In this document: positions 47,107-55,332 of the stretch, piece by piece | How positions within the stretch are numbered: the stretch's first letter is position 1 | How the letters are laid out: every line of letters begins with the position of its first letter | Assembly (NCBI RefSeq): GCF_018742245.1 | Contig: NZ_CP036132.1 | Coordinates: forward strand, 1,173,001 to 1,237,000 | Source: Bacillus mycoides | Lineage (GTDB): Bacteria > Bacillota > Bacilli > Bacillales > Bacillaceae_G | Length of the DNA: 64,000 bases | Direction of reading: 5' to 3' | The notes under the pieces: model-generated | What the model was told of the DNA's origin: nothing | The model's database searches: none | The model's input: only the letters and a program-made list of their open reading frames with translations | Position numbers and translations under genes: made by a program

Positions 47107-47637
47107 GTGGAGAATAAAAATAAAGGCTCAACAGTTGGAAAACCGTTGCTATATATAACGCAAGTAAATTTAGAACTTGATACACTGAAAATAAAAAGAA
47201 TTCTCCTTACAAACTTTGAAAATGATAATAGGCAGGAACAAGGTGATAGAGAGCAATCCAGTATAAGTAGTGCGGTGGAAGAAATGGTAATACAAAAAGA
47301 AGTTGAGAAAGTGGTAGAACAAAAAGAAATTGTGAACAAAGAGAAACAAGAGGAAGTGGAACAAATAGAAGTTGGAGAACAACGAAAGCAGGTGACGACA
47401 GTACCACATAATAAAGCATTTAAAGATATGAACAATGAAGAAAAAATTCATTTCTTATTAAACCGCCCTCATTACATTCCGAAAGTAAGATGTAGAATAA
47501 AAACAGCGACAGTCTCATATGTAGGATCCATTATTTCGTATCGAAATGGTGTTGTATCAATTATGCCGCCAAATAGTATGAGAGATATTCGAGTATCTAT
47601 AGAAGAGATAAAATCAATTGATATGGCTGTTTTTTAA
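47107..47637 (+). CDS. cotO: Spore coat assembly protein CotO
   Basis: 176-residue protein. The N-terminus GKPLLYITQVNLEL and the conserved C-terminal domain (FLLNRPHYIPKVRCRIKT... IEEIKSIDMAVF, ~115-176) are those of CotO (YjbX of B. subtilis). A Gln/Glu/Val-rich charged segment (~45-100) links them. GTG start at 47107, 6 bases after GGGAGGG; the upstream in-frame ATG lies before this site, at the repeat end. CotO is needed for outer coat and, in the cereus group, exosporium attachment. Located beside exsY as in cereus-group genomes. Confidence 0.85.
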   Translation: MENKNKGSTVGKPLLYITQVNLELDTLKIKRILLTNFENDNRQEQGDREQSSISSAVEEMVIQKEVEKVVEQKEIVNKEKQEEVEQIEVGEQRKQVTTVPHNKAFKDMNNEEKIHFLLNRPHYIPKVRCRIKTATVSYVGSIISYRNGVVSIMPPNSMRDIRVSIEEIKSIDMAVF

Positions 47638-47645
47638 ATTATGTA

Positions 47646-47690
47646 AAGGTGGTAGATAGATTCTACCACCCCAATAGTTTTTTAGTTTAC
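47646..47690 (+). terminator. Hairpin between cotO and exsY
   Basis: GGTGGTAGA pairs with TCTACCACC, then CCAATAGTTTTTTAG. Likely ends cotO. Confidence 0.7.
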
Positions 47691-47693
47691 TTA

Positions 47694-48149
47694 TTAAATA
47701 GTAACATCACGTAAGCACTGAATAGCACAGAAACAGCTTAAGTCAACGGTAATACAAGTATTTGTACCGCGTAAAGTTGAACTTGGTACATTTAAAAACG
47801 TACAAATTGGATTGTCACCAGGTGGAACAGGATCTCCGCCGATAGTTACAGTTAATACACGTAATACAGCACAGCTATCATCATCTACGCTCTCGACACG
47901 GAAAATCGGAGATGTACAGCTAGTAAGACTTCCTGATGGTGCAAATGCTTCAAAAACTTCTCCATTTTTTTTGTATAAAATAAAAGGACGTGTATTTGCT
48001 ACTGATGAACTGCTGTGTGCTCCTAAAAATGGAATTTCGCAACCAGATCCGCATGTTGTAGTAGAACAATCTTGTAATTCATTGATAAATTTTACAACAT
48101 CAGCTACGCAATGAGAAGAGCTATGGTGTTTATTTTCGTTACAACTCAT
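47694..48149 (-). CDS. exsY: Exosporium assembly protein ExsY
   Basis: 151-residue cysteine-rich protein of the CotY/CotZ/ExsY family. It begins MSCNENKHHSSSHC, has the TTTCGSGCEIPFLGAH block and the C-terminal CITVDLSCFCAIQCLRDVTI. About eleven Cys residues allow self-assembly into a crosslinked sheet; ExsY is required to complete the exosporium shell beyond its first cap. AAGGAG lies 8 bases before ATG 48149, so the GTG three codons earlier is rejected. A sigma-K-like promoter lies ~45 bases upstream. Confidence 0.93.
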   Translation of the reverse strand: MSCNENKHHSSSHCVADVVKFINELQDCSTTTCGSGCEIPFLGAHSSSSVANTRPFILYKKNGEVFEAFAPSGSLTSCTSPIFRVESVDDDSCAVLRVLTVTIGGDPVPPGDNPICTFLNVPSSTLRGTNTCITVDLSCFCAIQCLRDVTI

Positions 48150-48188
48150 TAATGTCACTCCTTATCTTCTTGTTTGTATTTACATTAA

Positions 48189-48216
48189 TAAGATATTGGA
48201 GAAAAGGGGAATCGGT
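48189..48216 (-). promoter_or_regulatory. Candidate sigma-K promoter of exsY
   Basis: Minus strand AC, 17 bases, AATATCTTA (one mismatch to CATANNNTA). Confidence 0.5.
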
Positions 48217-48274
48217 CACACTCTAAAGCGCTTTTTTTTTAAATAGGCTAAAGAAGGTAAGGGAAGGTGAAAGT

Positions 48275-48634
48275 ATGCTATTTACAAGTTGGCTTTTATT
48301 TTTTATTTTCGCACTAGCTGCTTTTCGATTAACACGCCTTATCGTTTATGATAAAATTACTGGCTTTTTGCGAAGGCCGTTTATTGATGAGTTAGAGATT
48401 ACAGAGCCAGATGGAAGCGTATCGACTTTTACAAAAGTGAAAGGTAACGGATTAAGAAAGTGGATTGGAGAATTATTAAGTTGTTATTGGTGTACAGGTG
48501 TATGGGTTAGTGCTTTTTTATTAGTCTTATATAATTGGATTCAAATTGTTGCAGAGCCATTACTAGCAGTATTAGCTATTGCAGGAGCAGCAGCAATTAT
48601 TGAAACAATTACAGGATATTTTATGGAAGAATAA
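48275..48634 (+). CDS. yjcA: Sporulation membrane protein YjcA (DUF1360)
   Basis: 119-residue protein with a hydrophobic helix at ~5-20, a basic/acidic soluble middle part and two helices near ~75-108. It holds the family stretch AAFRLTRLIVYDKITGFLRRPF and LLSCYWCTGVWVSAFLL (two close Cys). It fits YjcA/DUF1360, listed as a sporulation protein in Bacillus. Divergent from exsY; GGAAGGTG stands before the ATG. Confidence 0.88.
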   Translation: MLFTSWLLFFIFALAAFRLTRLIVYDKITGFLRRPFIDELEITEPDGSVSTFTKVKGNGLRKWIGELLSCYWCTGVWVSAFLLVLYNWIQIVAEPLLAVLAIAGAAAIIETITGYFMEE

Positions 48635-48678
48635 TAAATTTTCATGTTAGAGAAAGCGGAGTTTAAAAGGATGAGGGA

Positions 48679-48706
48679 ACGGAAATAAGGAGTTGTTCAT
48701 ATAGTA
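48679..48706 (+). promoter_or_regulatory. Sigma-K promoter of the Gln-rich small gene
   Basis: AC, 17 bases, CATATAGTA: an exact match to the AC / CATANNNTA pattern, 36 bases before the GTG start. Confidence 0.65.
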
Positions 48707-48741
48707 AATAGACAGAATTGAGAGTAGAGGAGATGTTTGCT

Positions 48742-48918
48742 GTGAGCAATAATCCAAGGCCAAATTCATATGACCTTCAGCAGTGGTACTACCTACAGCA
48801 ACAGCAACAAGAACAACAACAGGCATATCAAGAACAATTACAGCAACAAGGCTTTGTGAAGAAAAAGGGATGTAATTGTGGCAAGAAGAAAAATACAATA
48901 AAACAATATGAAGAATGA
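48742..48918 (+). CDS. Gln-rich small protein, probable coat or exosporium component
   Basis: 58 residues: MSNNPRPNSYDLQQWYY at the start, then an uninterrupted Gln/Tyr-rich tract (about 18 Gln in ~30 residues), then KKKGCNCGKKK and an acidic end. GTG at 48742 lies 9 bases after AGGAG; the ATG directly touching that site is too close. The CNCG pair could bind metal or form crosslinks, and Gln and Lys could serve transglutaminase-type linking, known in spore coats. It has the best sigma-K promoter match of the region. I do not know a family name. Confidence 0.75.
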   Translation: MSNNPRPNSYDLQQWYYLQQQQQEQQQAYQEQLQQQGFVKKKGCNCGKKKNTIKQYEE

Positions 48919-48946
48919 AACACTCATGTTAATGTGAGTGTTTTTC
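48918..48946 (+). terminator. Terminator of the Gln-rich gene
   Basis: AAACACTCA pairs with TGAGTGTTT around TGTTAATG, then T residues. Confidence 0.85.
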
Positions 48947-48954
48947 ATTTAATA

Positions 48955-48994
48955 ATTAAAAGTGGTATCTCAAATAAGAAATACCACTTTTAGT
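48955..48994 (-). terminator. Terminator of bxpB
   Basis: AAAAGTGGTAT pairs with ATACCACTTTT around a 12-base AT-rich loop, directly at the bxpB stop. Confidence 0.75.
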
Positions 48995-49500
48995 TAATCA
49001 ATTTGTACGACTGTTAATGCAGCAGCGCGAATATCTACAATACCTTCTAATTCAACCGGTACGATTTGAATGAAATTACCAGGGTTTAAGTTAATGAGAA
49101 CAGTACCACTGGAAACTTCTACTTCACCAGTACCAATAACGTTAGAGCGTACTGCTGTACCAGATCCAGGAATAACATTCTGCGGCGTATTTAATGATAA
49201 GAAAAAACGAGCCGCTGATGGTATAAAATTAGGATCATTAAAGTTTATTGATAATGTATAGCTGATTTGATAAATACCAGTTCTTTGGATTTTAATGCCA
49301 TTTCCTACACTTACTGTATCATTTATTACTGGAACAGTGAGATCTGGATTTGAACTTGTACTAGGTAATAATAGTGGTGTGAATAATGAAGCGAATTGAG
49401 GGGCGAGAGCGTTGAATGCAAAGCCGAAAGCTGGCAATGTACTAACGGCTTTTGCGTTGCAATCAATTTTATTAAATTTATATTTATCAGAAGAGAGCAT
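48994..49500 (-). CDS. bxpB: Exosporium basal layer protein BxpB/ExsFA
   Basis: 168-residue protein that anchors BclA to the exosporium basal layer. Diagnostic stretches: STLPAFGFAFNALAPQFASLFTP region (~20-42), VINDTVSVGNGIKI, TGIYQISYTLSI, PGSGTAVRSNVIGTGEVEVSSG and DIRAAALTVVQID at the end; it is predicted to be a beta-rich TNF/C1q-like fold. ATG at 49500 follows AAAGGAG, so the frame extending 66 bases further is not used. It lies 6 kb from bclA, its partner. A sigma-K-like promoter precedes it. Confidence 0.93.
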   Translation of the reverse strand: MLSSDKYKFNKIDCNAKAVSTLPAFGFAFNALAPQFASLFTPLLLPSTSSNPDLTVPVINDTVSVGNGIKIQRTGIYQISYTLSINFNDPNFIPSAARFFLSLNTPQNVIPGSGTAVRSNVIGTGEVEVSSGTVLINLNPGNFIQIVPVELEGIVDIRAAALTVVQID

Positions 49501-49528
49501 GTTTTTCACTCCTTTATTTCTTCTACTT

Positions 49529-49560
49529 TTATTCAATGAAAGGGATAAGTTCTTTGTTCT
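49529..49560 (-). promoter_or_regulatory. Candidate sigma-K promoter of bxpB
   Basis: Minus strand AC, 17 bases, CATTGAATA (one mismatch to CATANNNTA), about 35 bases before the start. Confidence 0.5.
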
Positions 49561-49600
49561 AGACAAGTTCCTAATTTTATAAAAAATATATTAGTACCTT

Positions 49601-49650
49601 TTAAGCATGGATTGGGTGACAGAAATTTCTGCCACCCAATCCATGCTTAA
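49601..49650. repeat. 50-base near-perfect palindrome behind cotY
   Basis: TTAAGCATGGATTGGGTG and its mirror close on CAGAAATTTCTG; only one pair is mismatched. No good T run follows on either strand within a few bases, so it may be a 3' stabiliser or terminator of cotY. Confidence 0.8.
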
Positions 49651-49664
49651 ATCATTATTCAGTT

Positions 49665-50132
49665 TTAAATCGTAACATCACGTAAGCATTGAATAGCGCA
49701 GAAACAGCTTAAATCAACAGTAATACAAGAATTCGTTCCCCTTAAAGTTGCAGTTGGAACATTTAAAAACGTGCAAATTGGATTATCGCCAGGTGATATA
49801 GGATCGCCGCCTATAGTTACGGTTAGTACACGTAATACAGCACAGCCATCATCATCTATGCTTTCAACTCGGAAAATAGGAGAGGTACAACTAGTAAGGC
49901 TTCCTGAAGGCGCGAATGCTTCAAAAAGTGTTCCATCTTTTGTGTATAAAATAAAAGGACGTGTATTCGCTACTGATGCGCTGTTATGTGCTCCTAAAAA
50001 TGGAACTTCGCAACCCGATCCACATGTTGTGGTTGCACATTCTTGTAGTTCATGTATAAAACGAACGACATTAGATACACAGTTGAAATCACAATCATGG
50101 TGATGATGATCTTCATTACAATTGCAGCTCAT
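49665..50132 (-). CDS. cotY: Exosporium/coat protein CotY
   Basis: 155-residue paralogue of the ExsY at 47694. The start MSCNCNEDHHHHDCDFNC has a His/Cys cluster, followed by TTTCGSGCEVPFLGAH and the same C-terminal LSCFCAIQCLRDVTI. From residue ~70 on the two proteins are almost identical, while their first 30 residues differ. CotY contributes to the exosporium cap. AAGGAG lies 8 bases before ATG 50132. Flanked by a sigma-K-type -10 upstream and the palindrome downstream. Confidence 0.93.
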   Translation of the reverse strand: MSCNCNEDHHHHDCDFNCVSNVVRFIHELQECATTTCGSGCEVPFLGAHNSASVANTRPFILYTKDGTLFEAFAPSGSLTSCTSPIFRVESIDDDGCAVLRVLTVTIGGDPISPGDNPICTFLNVPTATLRGTNSCITVDLSCFCAIQCLRDVTI

Positions 50133-50170
50133 TATGTTCACTCCTTATCGTGAGTTCTGACATACACTAT

Positions 50171-50179
50171 TACAATATG
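50171..50179 (-). promoter_or_regulatory. Sigma-K -10 element of cotY
   Basis: Minus strand CATATTGTA matches CATANNNTA exactly; the -35 is AT instead of AC at 17 bases. Confidence 0.45.
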
Positions 50180-50262
50180 AACGGGATATGGTTGATATTA
50201 CGTTAATTCTCAGGATAGAAACAGGGAATTTATATAGAGGGGATGTACATATCGTGATATGG

Positions 50263-50296
50263 AAAAAAGACATCCTTATTTAGCGGATGTCTTTTC
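50263..50296 (-). terminator. Terminator of yjcD
   Basis: Minus strand AAAAGACATCC pairs with GGATGTCTTTT, T run follows; the stop codon of the helicase lies in the loop. Confidence 0.85.
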
Positions 50297-52342
50297 AGGT
50301 AAATCTTTTCGCGTAGTATATAAAAAACGAGATATATCTAGTTTCTTTCCTCTGAAAAATTGCGGGGAGGAAATGTAAAGTTCTTCTTTAGCACGCGTAA
50401 TTGCGACATAGAGTAATCGTCGTTCTTCTTCTAATGCTTCAGAAGTCTCCGTCACACGGTCATTGGCATCTTTTAAAGAAGAAGTATGCGGCAGTATGCC
50501 ATCGCTTGCACCGAGTAAGAAGACGCATGGAAACTCAAGGCCTTTCGCGTTATGAATCGACATAAGCGATACGGCATCTTTTTGCGGCATTGTTTTTAAT
50601 GCTTCCATTTCTTTTTGACCTTGAATGGCCTCATTAATAAATTGTAAGTAAGCTGAAATATCCGTAAAGCGAGTTGCTGATTCCATTAATTCTTCTAACA
50701 TCTCTTCTTGTATGTCCTTATGCATCGTAAAGGAAGAACGATCATTACTTTGTAAGTACTCTAAATACTTTCCTTTACCATGAATAATTTCTTTCAATGC
50801 TTTTTTCGGTTCAAGTTCTTTTATAAACTTAATAAAATCGATTCGTTCATTTACTTTTTTAACTTGAAAAGGTTTCAAGCTTGGGTTTAGTAATAGAAAA
50901 TGAAGAAGAGAAGGGAAACGGCCCTCACCATATTTCCATTGTTCACGTTCAATAAATGAAATGCACTCATCACGGCCAATATACATTGTTGGTAATATAT
51001 TTGAAAGTGATTCGAGGCGGAACGGTTCTAGCACGAGTCGTAAGTGATCTAATACGGGCCTAATTAAAGAATGCTCGTAGAACGATTGGCTCGCTCCATG
51101 TTTAATAAATGGAATCTTATGAATTGTAAGCTGATCAAGTAAAGAACGGCTTACAGAATGTGTACGATATAATAAACAAAAATCTTTATAATTTCGTTCA
51201 CCACTATCTACTTTTTCCTGAATGAGTTGCAAAATTTGATTTGCTTCATCAAGAGTTGTCGCAGGTCGTGCATAAAAGGGCTGCATGCCATCGTTACGAA
51301 CAGAATATAGCTCTTTATCAAAACGTTCTTGATTGAGCTTAATAACTTCATTTCCAAGTCCGACGATAAATGGATTAGATCGATAATTCGTATTAAGTGC
51401 GATAATCGTTGTATTATCAAATTCCTTTGGAAAAGATAAAATAATTTGGTGACTTGCCCCTCGCCAGCCGTAAATCGCTTGATCGTCATCACCTGCGATA
51501 AATAAATTATTTCTTGGCGTGGCTAACAATTTTACAATTTCATATTGTGCATACGACGTATCTTGAAACTCATCTACTTCAATGTAATGAAAACGCTCTT
51601 GTAATTGAGTAAGCAGGGGAGCGTTATTTTCTAACAGATAATACATTTCTAATAAGATGTCGTCAAAATCGATATAATTGTACCGTTGTTTTACCTCTTC
51701 GAAACGTTCGTATACTTCTTTGAACTCTTGTTCAACCGGTGTTTTCGCTTTTACATCTTTCGGACGATTCAATTTGTTTTTCTCAAGTGAAATCATAGCG
51801 AGTATCGTTTCGGCATCATAAGCGTCTTTTAAGCGTAATTCTTTCAAAATTTTCTTTATCATAATTTGTTTATGTTTTTCATTTGCTAAAATTTGCTGAT
51901 TATATCCTTGACTACGAAGCAATTTTAAAAAGACAGAGTGGAATGTACCAGCAACGACATAGCTACTTGCGGCATGATTCATACCAGGTAAATTCGCTAC
52001 ACGGCTTCGAATTTCTTCAGCTGCTTTTTGTGTAAACGTCAGCAGCAAAATATTTCGTGGATGAACATGTTTTACATTAACTAAATAACCAACGCGAGTT
52101 GTTAAAACAGATGTTTTACCACTTCCAGCACCAGCTAGTGTAAGGACAGGTCCTTCTGTCGTTTGCACTGCTTCTAACTGTTTTTCATTTAAATAAACAC
52201 CTTGCTGTTCTAAAGCGCGGAAATACGCCGCATCTGCATCTTCTTCCATAATTAAATGGGTAGATGTTTTCGGAATATGATACGTCGCTTGCGGAATGCC
52301 AGCGTGTGTTAACGGTTTTTGTGAAAATTTTTCTTGTGTCAT
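50276..52342 (-). CDS. yjcD: UvrD/Rep-type DNA helicase YjcD
   Basis: 688-residue superfamily 1A helicase (3'-5'). Walker A GAGSGKTS (~72-79), Q motif LNEKQLEAV (~51-59), Walker B EVDEFQDTSYAQ with the Q-D-T hallmark, motif III AGDDDQAIYGWRGA, motif V/VI SIHNAKGLEFPCVF and EERRLLYVAITRAKEELY. Shorter than PcrA, with a ~45-residue N-terminal arm of its own. Equivalent to YjcD of B. subtilis; the physiological role is unclear. Not joined to neighbours; hairpins on both sides. Confidence 0.92.
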   Translation of the reverse strand: MTQEKFSQKPLTHAGIPQATYHIPKTSTHLIMEEDADAAYFRALEQQGVYLNEKQLEAVQTTEGPVLTLAGAGSGKTSVLTTRVGYLVNVKHVHPRNILLLTFTQKAAEEIRSRVANLPGMNHAASSYVVAGTFHSVFLKLLRSQGYNQQILANEKHKQIMIKKILKELRLKDAYDAETILAMISLEKNKLNRPKDVKAKTPVEQEFKEVYERFEEVKQRYNYIDFDDILLEMYYLLENNAPLLTQLQERFHYIEVDEFQDTSYAQYEIVKLLATPRNNLFIAGDDDQAIYGWRGASHQIILSFPKEFDNTTIIALNTNYRSNPFIVGLGNEVIKLNQERFDKELYSVRNDGMQPFYARPATTLDEANQILQLIQEKVDSGERNYKDFCLLYRTHSVSRSLLDQLTIHKIPFIKHGASQSFYEHSLIRPVLDHLRLVLEPFRLESLSNILPTMYIGRDECISFIEREQWKYGEGRFPSLLHFLLLNPSLKPFQVKKVNERIDFIKFIKELEPKKALKEIIHGKGKYLEYLQSNDRSSFTMHKDIQEEMLEELMESATRFTDISAYLQFINEAIQGQKEMEALKTMPQKDAVSLMSIHNAKGLEFPCVFLLGASDGILPHTSSLKDANDRVTETSEALEEERRLLYVAITRAKEELYISSPQFFRGKKLDISRFLYTTRKDLPEKTSAK

Positions 52343-52407
52343 ATATTCACCTTCAAAACTATAGCATCAACATTTAACTTTAGCGGAAGAAAAAGAAAAT
52401 AGCAATG

Positions 52408-52434
52408 TAAAAAACAGGAGGGGCTACCTCCTGC
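52408..52434 (-). terminator. Terminator of yjcG-yjcF
   Basis: Minus strand CAGGAGG pairs with CCTCCTG, followed by TTTTTT. Confidence 0.85.
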
Positions 52435-52441
52435 TACAAAA

Positions 52442-52864
52442 TTACAATTCTTTTATCATTACGACGTGCGGGATATTTGCTTCCATAAATACATCAGAAG
52501 CCGTCACGTATCCTAGCTTTTTATAGAAAACTTCAGCATGTGTTTGAGCATGGAGTTTCAATTTCGGTAGAGACTCCTCTTTTGCATGCGCTTCAAGTGC
52601 ATCCATAATGATTTTGCCAATACCCTTTTTGCGATGGGAGGCCAGTACGCAAATGCGTTCCATTTTTCCAACTCCATCAACAATGCGAAAGCGGCCCGCA
52701 CCGACTGGAATGTCATTGTCATATACAACAACGTGCACCGAAGTATCTTCAAATTCATCATATTCTTCTTCAGAAGAAACACGTTGTTCTTCTACAAAAA
52801 CCTGTTTACGTACAGAGAATGCATCACTTAGCTGCTCGTCTGTTTGTACGATTTGTGCGTGCAA
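52442..52864 (-). CDS. yjcF: GNAT acetyltransferase YjcF
   Basis: 140-residue N-acetyltransferase-fold protein with the acetyl-CoA loop RKKGIGKIIM and preceding strand MERICVLA, and the C-terminal FYKKLGY. Substrate unknown. TTG start at 52864, 8 bases after GGGGAG and two bases beyond the yjcG stop; a longer frame from ATG 52900 would overlap yjcG by 35 bases, and 140 residues equals the B. subtilis length. Second gene of the yjcG-yjcF pair. Confidence 0.88.
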   Translation of the reverse strand: MHAQIVQTDEQLSDAFSVRKQVFVEEQRVSSEEEYDEFEDTSVHVVVYDNDIPVGAGRFRIVDGVGKMERICVLASHRKKGIGKIIMDALEAHAKEESLPKLKLHAQTHAEVFYKKLGYVTASDVFMEANIPHVVMIKEL

Positions 52865-52865
52865 A

Positions 52866-53384
52866 TTAGTTGCTCCCCTTTCCAAGGTGGAATGTTTCAT
52901 GTACAGTCCATGTTCCGTTTTCTAATTGATATAGAAGGTGGAAACGATCGATTGGTTGCTCATAATAGAAATCTTTCATACGTAATCGACCTAATACATC
53001 AGCGTGCTCTGCATCTGACAGGCTTTGACCGATTGTTAAATGAGGTACGAAAGAGTACTCGCGCTCTTGTGTAAAGAATCCATTATGCATTTCTTCATTT
53101 AAAAAAGTAAGTTCAGGTGTTTTTTCTACTTTAAAATAAAGAACATTATTAACAGGTGCGAATGAACCAACTTTTCCAACATGAAGGGTGAAAGGGTTCG
53201 TTTTGTTTGCGATTGTATGTAACTCATTCACAATCGATTCTAATTGTTCATCTTGCGTTTCAAAGGGTGTTTTCAATGTAATATGTGGCGGAACTAATGC
53301 GTAATGTGGATCATAACGTTTACGCAATCCGTTTGCTTTATCTTGAATCATTTTTGATGGGAAAATTACAATTCCTAATTTCAT
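52866..53384 (-). CDS. yjcG: 2H phosphoesterase-like protein YjcG
   Basis: 172-residue protein of the 2'-5' RNA ligase / 2H phosphoesterase superfamily. Both HxTx motifs are present: HITL (~34-37) in PPHITLKTPF and HLTI (~115-118) in VPHLTIGQSL, related by the two-fold symmetry of the fold. Members act on cyclic or 2'-5' phosphodiesters of RNA; the substrate of YjcG is not known. GGGAGG precedes the ATG. Translation continues closely into yjcF. Confidence 0.9.
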   Translation of the reverse strand: MKLGIVIFPSKMIQDKANGLRKRYDPHYALVPPHITLKTPFETQDEQLESIVNELHTIANKTNPFTLHVGKVGSFAPVNNVLYFKVEKTPELTFLNEEMHNGFFTQEREYSFVPHLTIGQSLSDAEHADVLGRLRMKDFYYEQPIDRFHLLYQLENGTWTVHETFHLGKGSN

Positions 53385-53474
53385 GTTCCAATTCCTCCCT
53401 TTGCAAGTCTAGTTAGATTTTGAGAATAAATCTCTTTATCTATTATATCAAATTATTCTGAATATCGCTCTCTA

Positions 53475-54206
53475 TTATTTCATTGATAGAATATGAGAAA
53501 ATGCTTTCGGTAAATCTGTTTGCCAATATTTCCATGTGTGATTCCCTTCAAACTCTTCATAATGCGTGATGAAATTTCTATCTGTAAGAAGAGTATTTAG
53601 CTCACGGTTCGGTTCTACGAAATCAGATACTTGTCCATCTGTGCGCTTGACAGCTGTTTCTTCTGTCCCAATGACGTGATAAAGTTCTAACGCCCCCGGA
53701 TTTTTAAAGTCTCTTGCTAAGTTCATCACTGTTTCATCAACAAATGGTGACTGCATAACAACTTTACCGAATGTATGCGGATACATAAGTGCAGTCATAA
53801 AGGAAACTGTACCGCCAAGAGAATCTCCAATTAAAACGCGTCCTTTACCCATTTGATACGTTGGATAATTTTCATCAATATATGGAGCAAGCTCATGAGC
53901 AAGGAAACGAATGTAAGCAGCATTCTTTACATCGCTCGGGAAATATTTTTCCTTACGATCGTGTACATTTTTATATGGAATACCGACAATAATTGTACGG
54001 TCGATTTCTTCAGTTTCACGAAGACGCTCAATTACACGGTGCGCTTTACCAAGCTGAAAATAATCTCTACCATCTTGTGCAATAACAACCGTATGCTTAT
54101 GAAGAGGTGTGTAATTTACTGGTAAATAAACAAGAAGTGTAAGTTCCTCTTGAAGTGATGTACTAAAAAATGAAATTTCTTCAATTCTCCCTATTGTTTG
54201 ATTCAT
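53475..54206 (-). CDS. yjcH: Putative esterase YjcH
   Basis: 243-residue alpha/beta-hydrolase of the esterase D / enterochelin esterase-like group. Nucleophile Ser129 in LIGDSLGGTVS, likely acid in the VIGTEE region, and His in NHTWKYWQ near the C-terminus. No signal peptide. ATG 54206 lies 5 bases after GGGGGA; the frame stays open much further upstream but without other ribosome sites. B. subtilis has yjcH in the same place. True substrate unknown. Confidence 0.85.
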   Translation of the reverse strand: MNQTIGRIEEISFFSTSLQEELTLLVYLPVNYTPLHKHTVVIAQDGRDYFQLGKAHRVIERLRETEEIDRTIIVGIPYKNVHDRKEKYFPSDVKNAAYIRFLAHELAPYIDENYPTYQMGKGRVLIGDSLGGTVSFMTALMYPHTFGKVVMQSPFVDETVMNLARDFKNPGALELYHVIGTEETAVKRTDGQVSDFVEPNRELNTLLTDRNFITHYEEFEGNHTWKYWQTDLPKAFSHILSMK

Positions 54207-54409
54207 GTAGATCCCCCTAAATAAAAATTTACTGTAATGATTGTAAGAGCGACGCTTGTAGTGAAAAGGAAAGAAATAATCACTAATAGGTGCCTTAATT
54301 TCTATTTTACCATAATGGTACGAAGAATCTAAAAAATTAGTATTTAAGTTATGAAAGAAAACGGATATAATGAAGTGGGATTTTTTACAGGTGAGAGGGG
54401 AGACAGGAT

Positions 54410-55321
54410 TTGAAACAAGAAAGATCAATCGCACTACCATTAGCAATTTCCATTATAGCCATTTCATTCGCAGCTGTTTTTGTAAAGATGTCCTCAGCAC
54501 CATCTTCAATTTTAAGTATGTATCGATTATGGATTATCGTACTTATTATGCTGCCTATCGTTTGGAAAAAACGGGAAGAGTTTAGTAAGATTCAAATAAA
54601 AGATTGGGGATTTTTAATTGGATCTGGTTTCTTTTTAGCACTTCATTTTCTTTTATGGTTTGAATCCTTAAAGCATACGACAGTAGCAAGTTCGACGATT
54701 ATTTTAGCGTTGCAACCTATCGTATCTTTAGTTGGAGGTTTTTTTCTATTTAAAGAAAGAACAACCTATTCAGCAATTGCGACGATGGGAATTGCGATAC
54801 TAGGCGTAATGTGTATTGGCTGGGGAGATTTAGGGCTAAGTGAGCAAGCAATTTATGGGGATATATTATCCTTTTTAAGTGTAATAGCAGTTGTCGGTTA
54901 TTTATTTATCGGACAAACGACAGTAAAGAAAGTATCGCATTGGATTTATAGTTTCACTGTATTTGCCTTCGCTGGTATATTTATAGCGATTTATAACGTT
55001 ATACTTCAAGTGCCATTTACAGGCTATACGAAGTGGGATTGGAGTATTTTTCTTTTACTTGCGATTGTACCGACAGTGTCACACGTCATTAATAATTGGT
55101 TATTAAACTACGTAAATGCAACAACAATTTCAATGAGTATTCTAGGAGAACCAGTTGGGGCATCTATACTAGCGTTCTTCTTACTTGGAGAAAAATTAAA
55201 CGCAATGCAAATTATCGGTAGCATGCTCGTATTGTTTGGTGTATCTGTTTTCTTACTACAGCAACAAAAGCGAACAGCAAAAAATGTAGTAAACAAACCG
55301 GTGTATACACAGGAATTATAA
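54410..55321 (+). CDS. EamA/DMT-family transporter
   Basis: 303-residue membrane protein with ten hydrophobic helices in two EamA repeats (~7-135 and ~150-290). Family stretches: ALHFLLWFESLKHTTVASSTIILALQP (end of helices 3-4) and NATTISMSILGEPVGASILAFFLLGE in the second half. Substrates of such drug/metabolite exporters vary. TTG start after GAGGGGAG. A TATAAT at ~54365 may be its -10. Followed by a terminator. Confidence 0.88.
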   Translation: MKQERSIALPLAISIIAISFAAVFVKMSSAPSSILSMYRLWIIVLIMLPIVWKKREEFSKIQIKDWGFLIGSGFFLALHFLLWFESLKHTTVASSTIILALQPIVSLVGGFFLFKERTTYSAIATMGIAILGVMCIGWGDLGLSEQAIYGDILSFLSVIAVVGYLFIGQTTVKKVSHWIYSFTVFAFAGIFIAIYNVILQVPFTGYTKWDWSIFLLLAIVPTVSHVINNWLLNYVNATTISMSILGEPVGASILAFFLLGEKLNAMQIIGSMLVLFGVSVFLLQQQKRTAKNVVNKPVYTQEL

Positions 55322-55332
55322 TGTTAGGGGAG

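Noticed and set aside
52866..52900. Overlap of yjcF with yjcG by 35 bases from an upstream ATG
   Set aside because: A TTG start two bases past the yjcG stop has a well-placed GGGGAG and gives the usual length of 140 residues.
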